Shown one piece after another: positions 11,239 through 11,628 of a DNA stretch of 11,628 nt. The notes beneath the pieces were generated by a model, which was given only the letters and a program-made list of their open reading frames with translations, was not told where the DNA came from and ran no database searches. Source of the DNA: Clostridia bacterium. Its GTDB lineage: Bacteria; Bacillota_A; Clostridia; Oscillospirales; CAG-272. The position numbers were made by a program, and so were the translations under genes. The DNA lies in NCBI GenBank assembly GCA_017462145.1, contig JAFTRT010000131.1, positions 1 through 11,628 on the forward strand, given 5' to 3'. Numbering within the stretch: the first letter of the stretch is position 1; every line of letters begins with the position of its first letter.

Positions 11239-11628
11239 AGCAAAGCGTCAAACGCCCCCTTGTGATCCTGTTGATCATTTGCCTGTCTATTGTGATCGGG
11301 CTTGCCACCGACGGGATCTGGACATGGATCGAAAAACAGACCTATCCCCAAGACTACAGCGATCTGATCCAAACCTATTCGGAGCAATATAACGTTCCGT
11401 CTCATTTGGTGTCGGCGGTCATCAAGGTGGAAAGCGACTTTGATCCGAGAGCACACTCTTCCGCACAAGCGGTTGGGCTGATGCAAATGATCCCCTCCAC
11501 CTTTGCCATGCTGACGGGAACCAAATATCTCAACGAGCATTTGGTGGACGGAGAGACCTATCTGGCGATCTGCCGAGAGTTGGACAGCGGTTCTCTTTCT
11601 GCCGCAGAGGTTCTGATCAAAAAGCCCC
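11235..11628 (+). CDS. Membrane-anchored soluble-type lytic murein transglycosylase (N-terminal part, cut by window edge)
   Basis: 131 residues are visible. An N-terminal membrane segment (about residues 8-25) leads to an SLT domain outside the membrane. YSEQYNVPSHLVSAVIKVESDFDP holds the catalytic Glu66, and AQAVGLMQMIPSTF (78-90) is the conserved second motif. These enzymes cleave the MurNAc-GlcNAc bond of peptidoglycan and leave a 1,6-anhydro end. AAAGGAG precedes the ATG, which overlaps the coaE stop as ATGA. In many Clostridia a gene of this type follows polA-coaE, so the pairing with coaE is expected. After EHL (101-103) the usual step to a YDPExNIRYG motif does not appear. Instead a stretch of about 25 residues follows up to LIKKP at the edge, suggesting an insertion. 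Confidence 0.92.
   Translation, partial: MKQSVKRPLVILLIICLSIVIGLATDGIWTWIEKQTYPQDYSDLIQTYSEQYNVPSHLVSAVIKVESDFDPRAHSSAQAVGLMQMIPSTFAMLTGTKYLNEHLVDGETYLAICRELDSGSLSAAEVLIKKP

Overview
The window reads as chromosomal DNA of an endospore-forming Firmicute of class Clostridia, with roughly even GC content. The main evidence is an almost complete spoIIIA operon in canonical order. Further support comes from a whiA gene, strong AGGAGG-type ribosome sites and TTGAAA-N17-TATAAT promoters. An Oscillospirales-like or related gut lineage is likely, but I cannot fix the genus. No phage, transposon, CRISPR array, tRNA or rRNA is visible.

Region 1 (1-4708, minus strand) is the spoIIIA operon AA-AB-AC-AD-AE-AF-AG-AH, with AH cut by the window edge. 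These proteins form the mother-cell half of the SpoIIIA-SpoIIQ channel that joins mother cell and forespore after engulfment. A near-perfect sigma-E promoter lies just upstream of spoIIIAA. A weaker sigma-E-like element lies directly before spoIIIAH. The AF/AG junction carries a short duplication with a six-codon mini-ORF, and spoIIIAA runs out of frame far into spoIIIAB.

Region 2 (4841-6730, plus strand) is one monocistronic gene transcribed divergently from spoIIIA. It encodes an unrecognised 583-residue type II membrane protein with a probable beta-propeller-like outer domain. It has its own sigma-A promoter, an inverted repeat over the -10/start site, unusually strict codon use and a perfect 18-bp bidirectional terminator.

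Region 3 (6729-9324, minus strand) is a sigma-A operon: a YjjG-family HAD nucleotidase, murB and whiA. It converges on the terminator of region 2. murB and whiA are one base apart; rapZ and yvcK, often found between them in Firmicutes, are absent here.

Region 4 (9393-11628, plus strand) is a divergent sigma-A operon: a Gfo/Idh/MocA oxidoreductase, a divergent dephospho-CoA kinase, and the N-terminal part of a membrane-anchored lytic transglycosylase. The three genes are joined by 4-base ATGA overlaps.

Most of the window is ordinary core genome. The points worth a second look are the regulatory and junction details of spoIIIA, the uncharacterised anchored protein, and the altered gene contexts of whiA and coaE. 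I see no convincing new multi-gene system.
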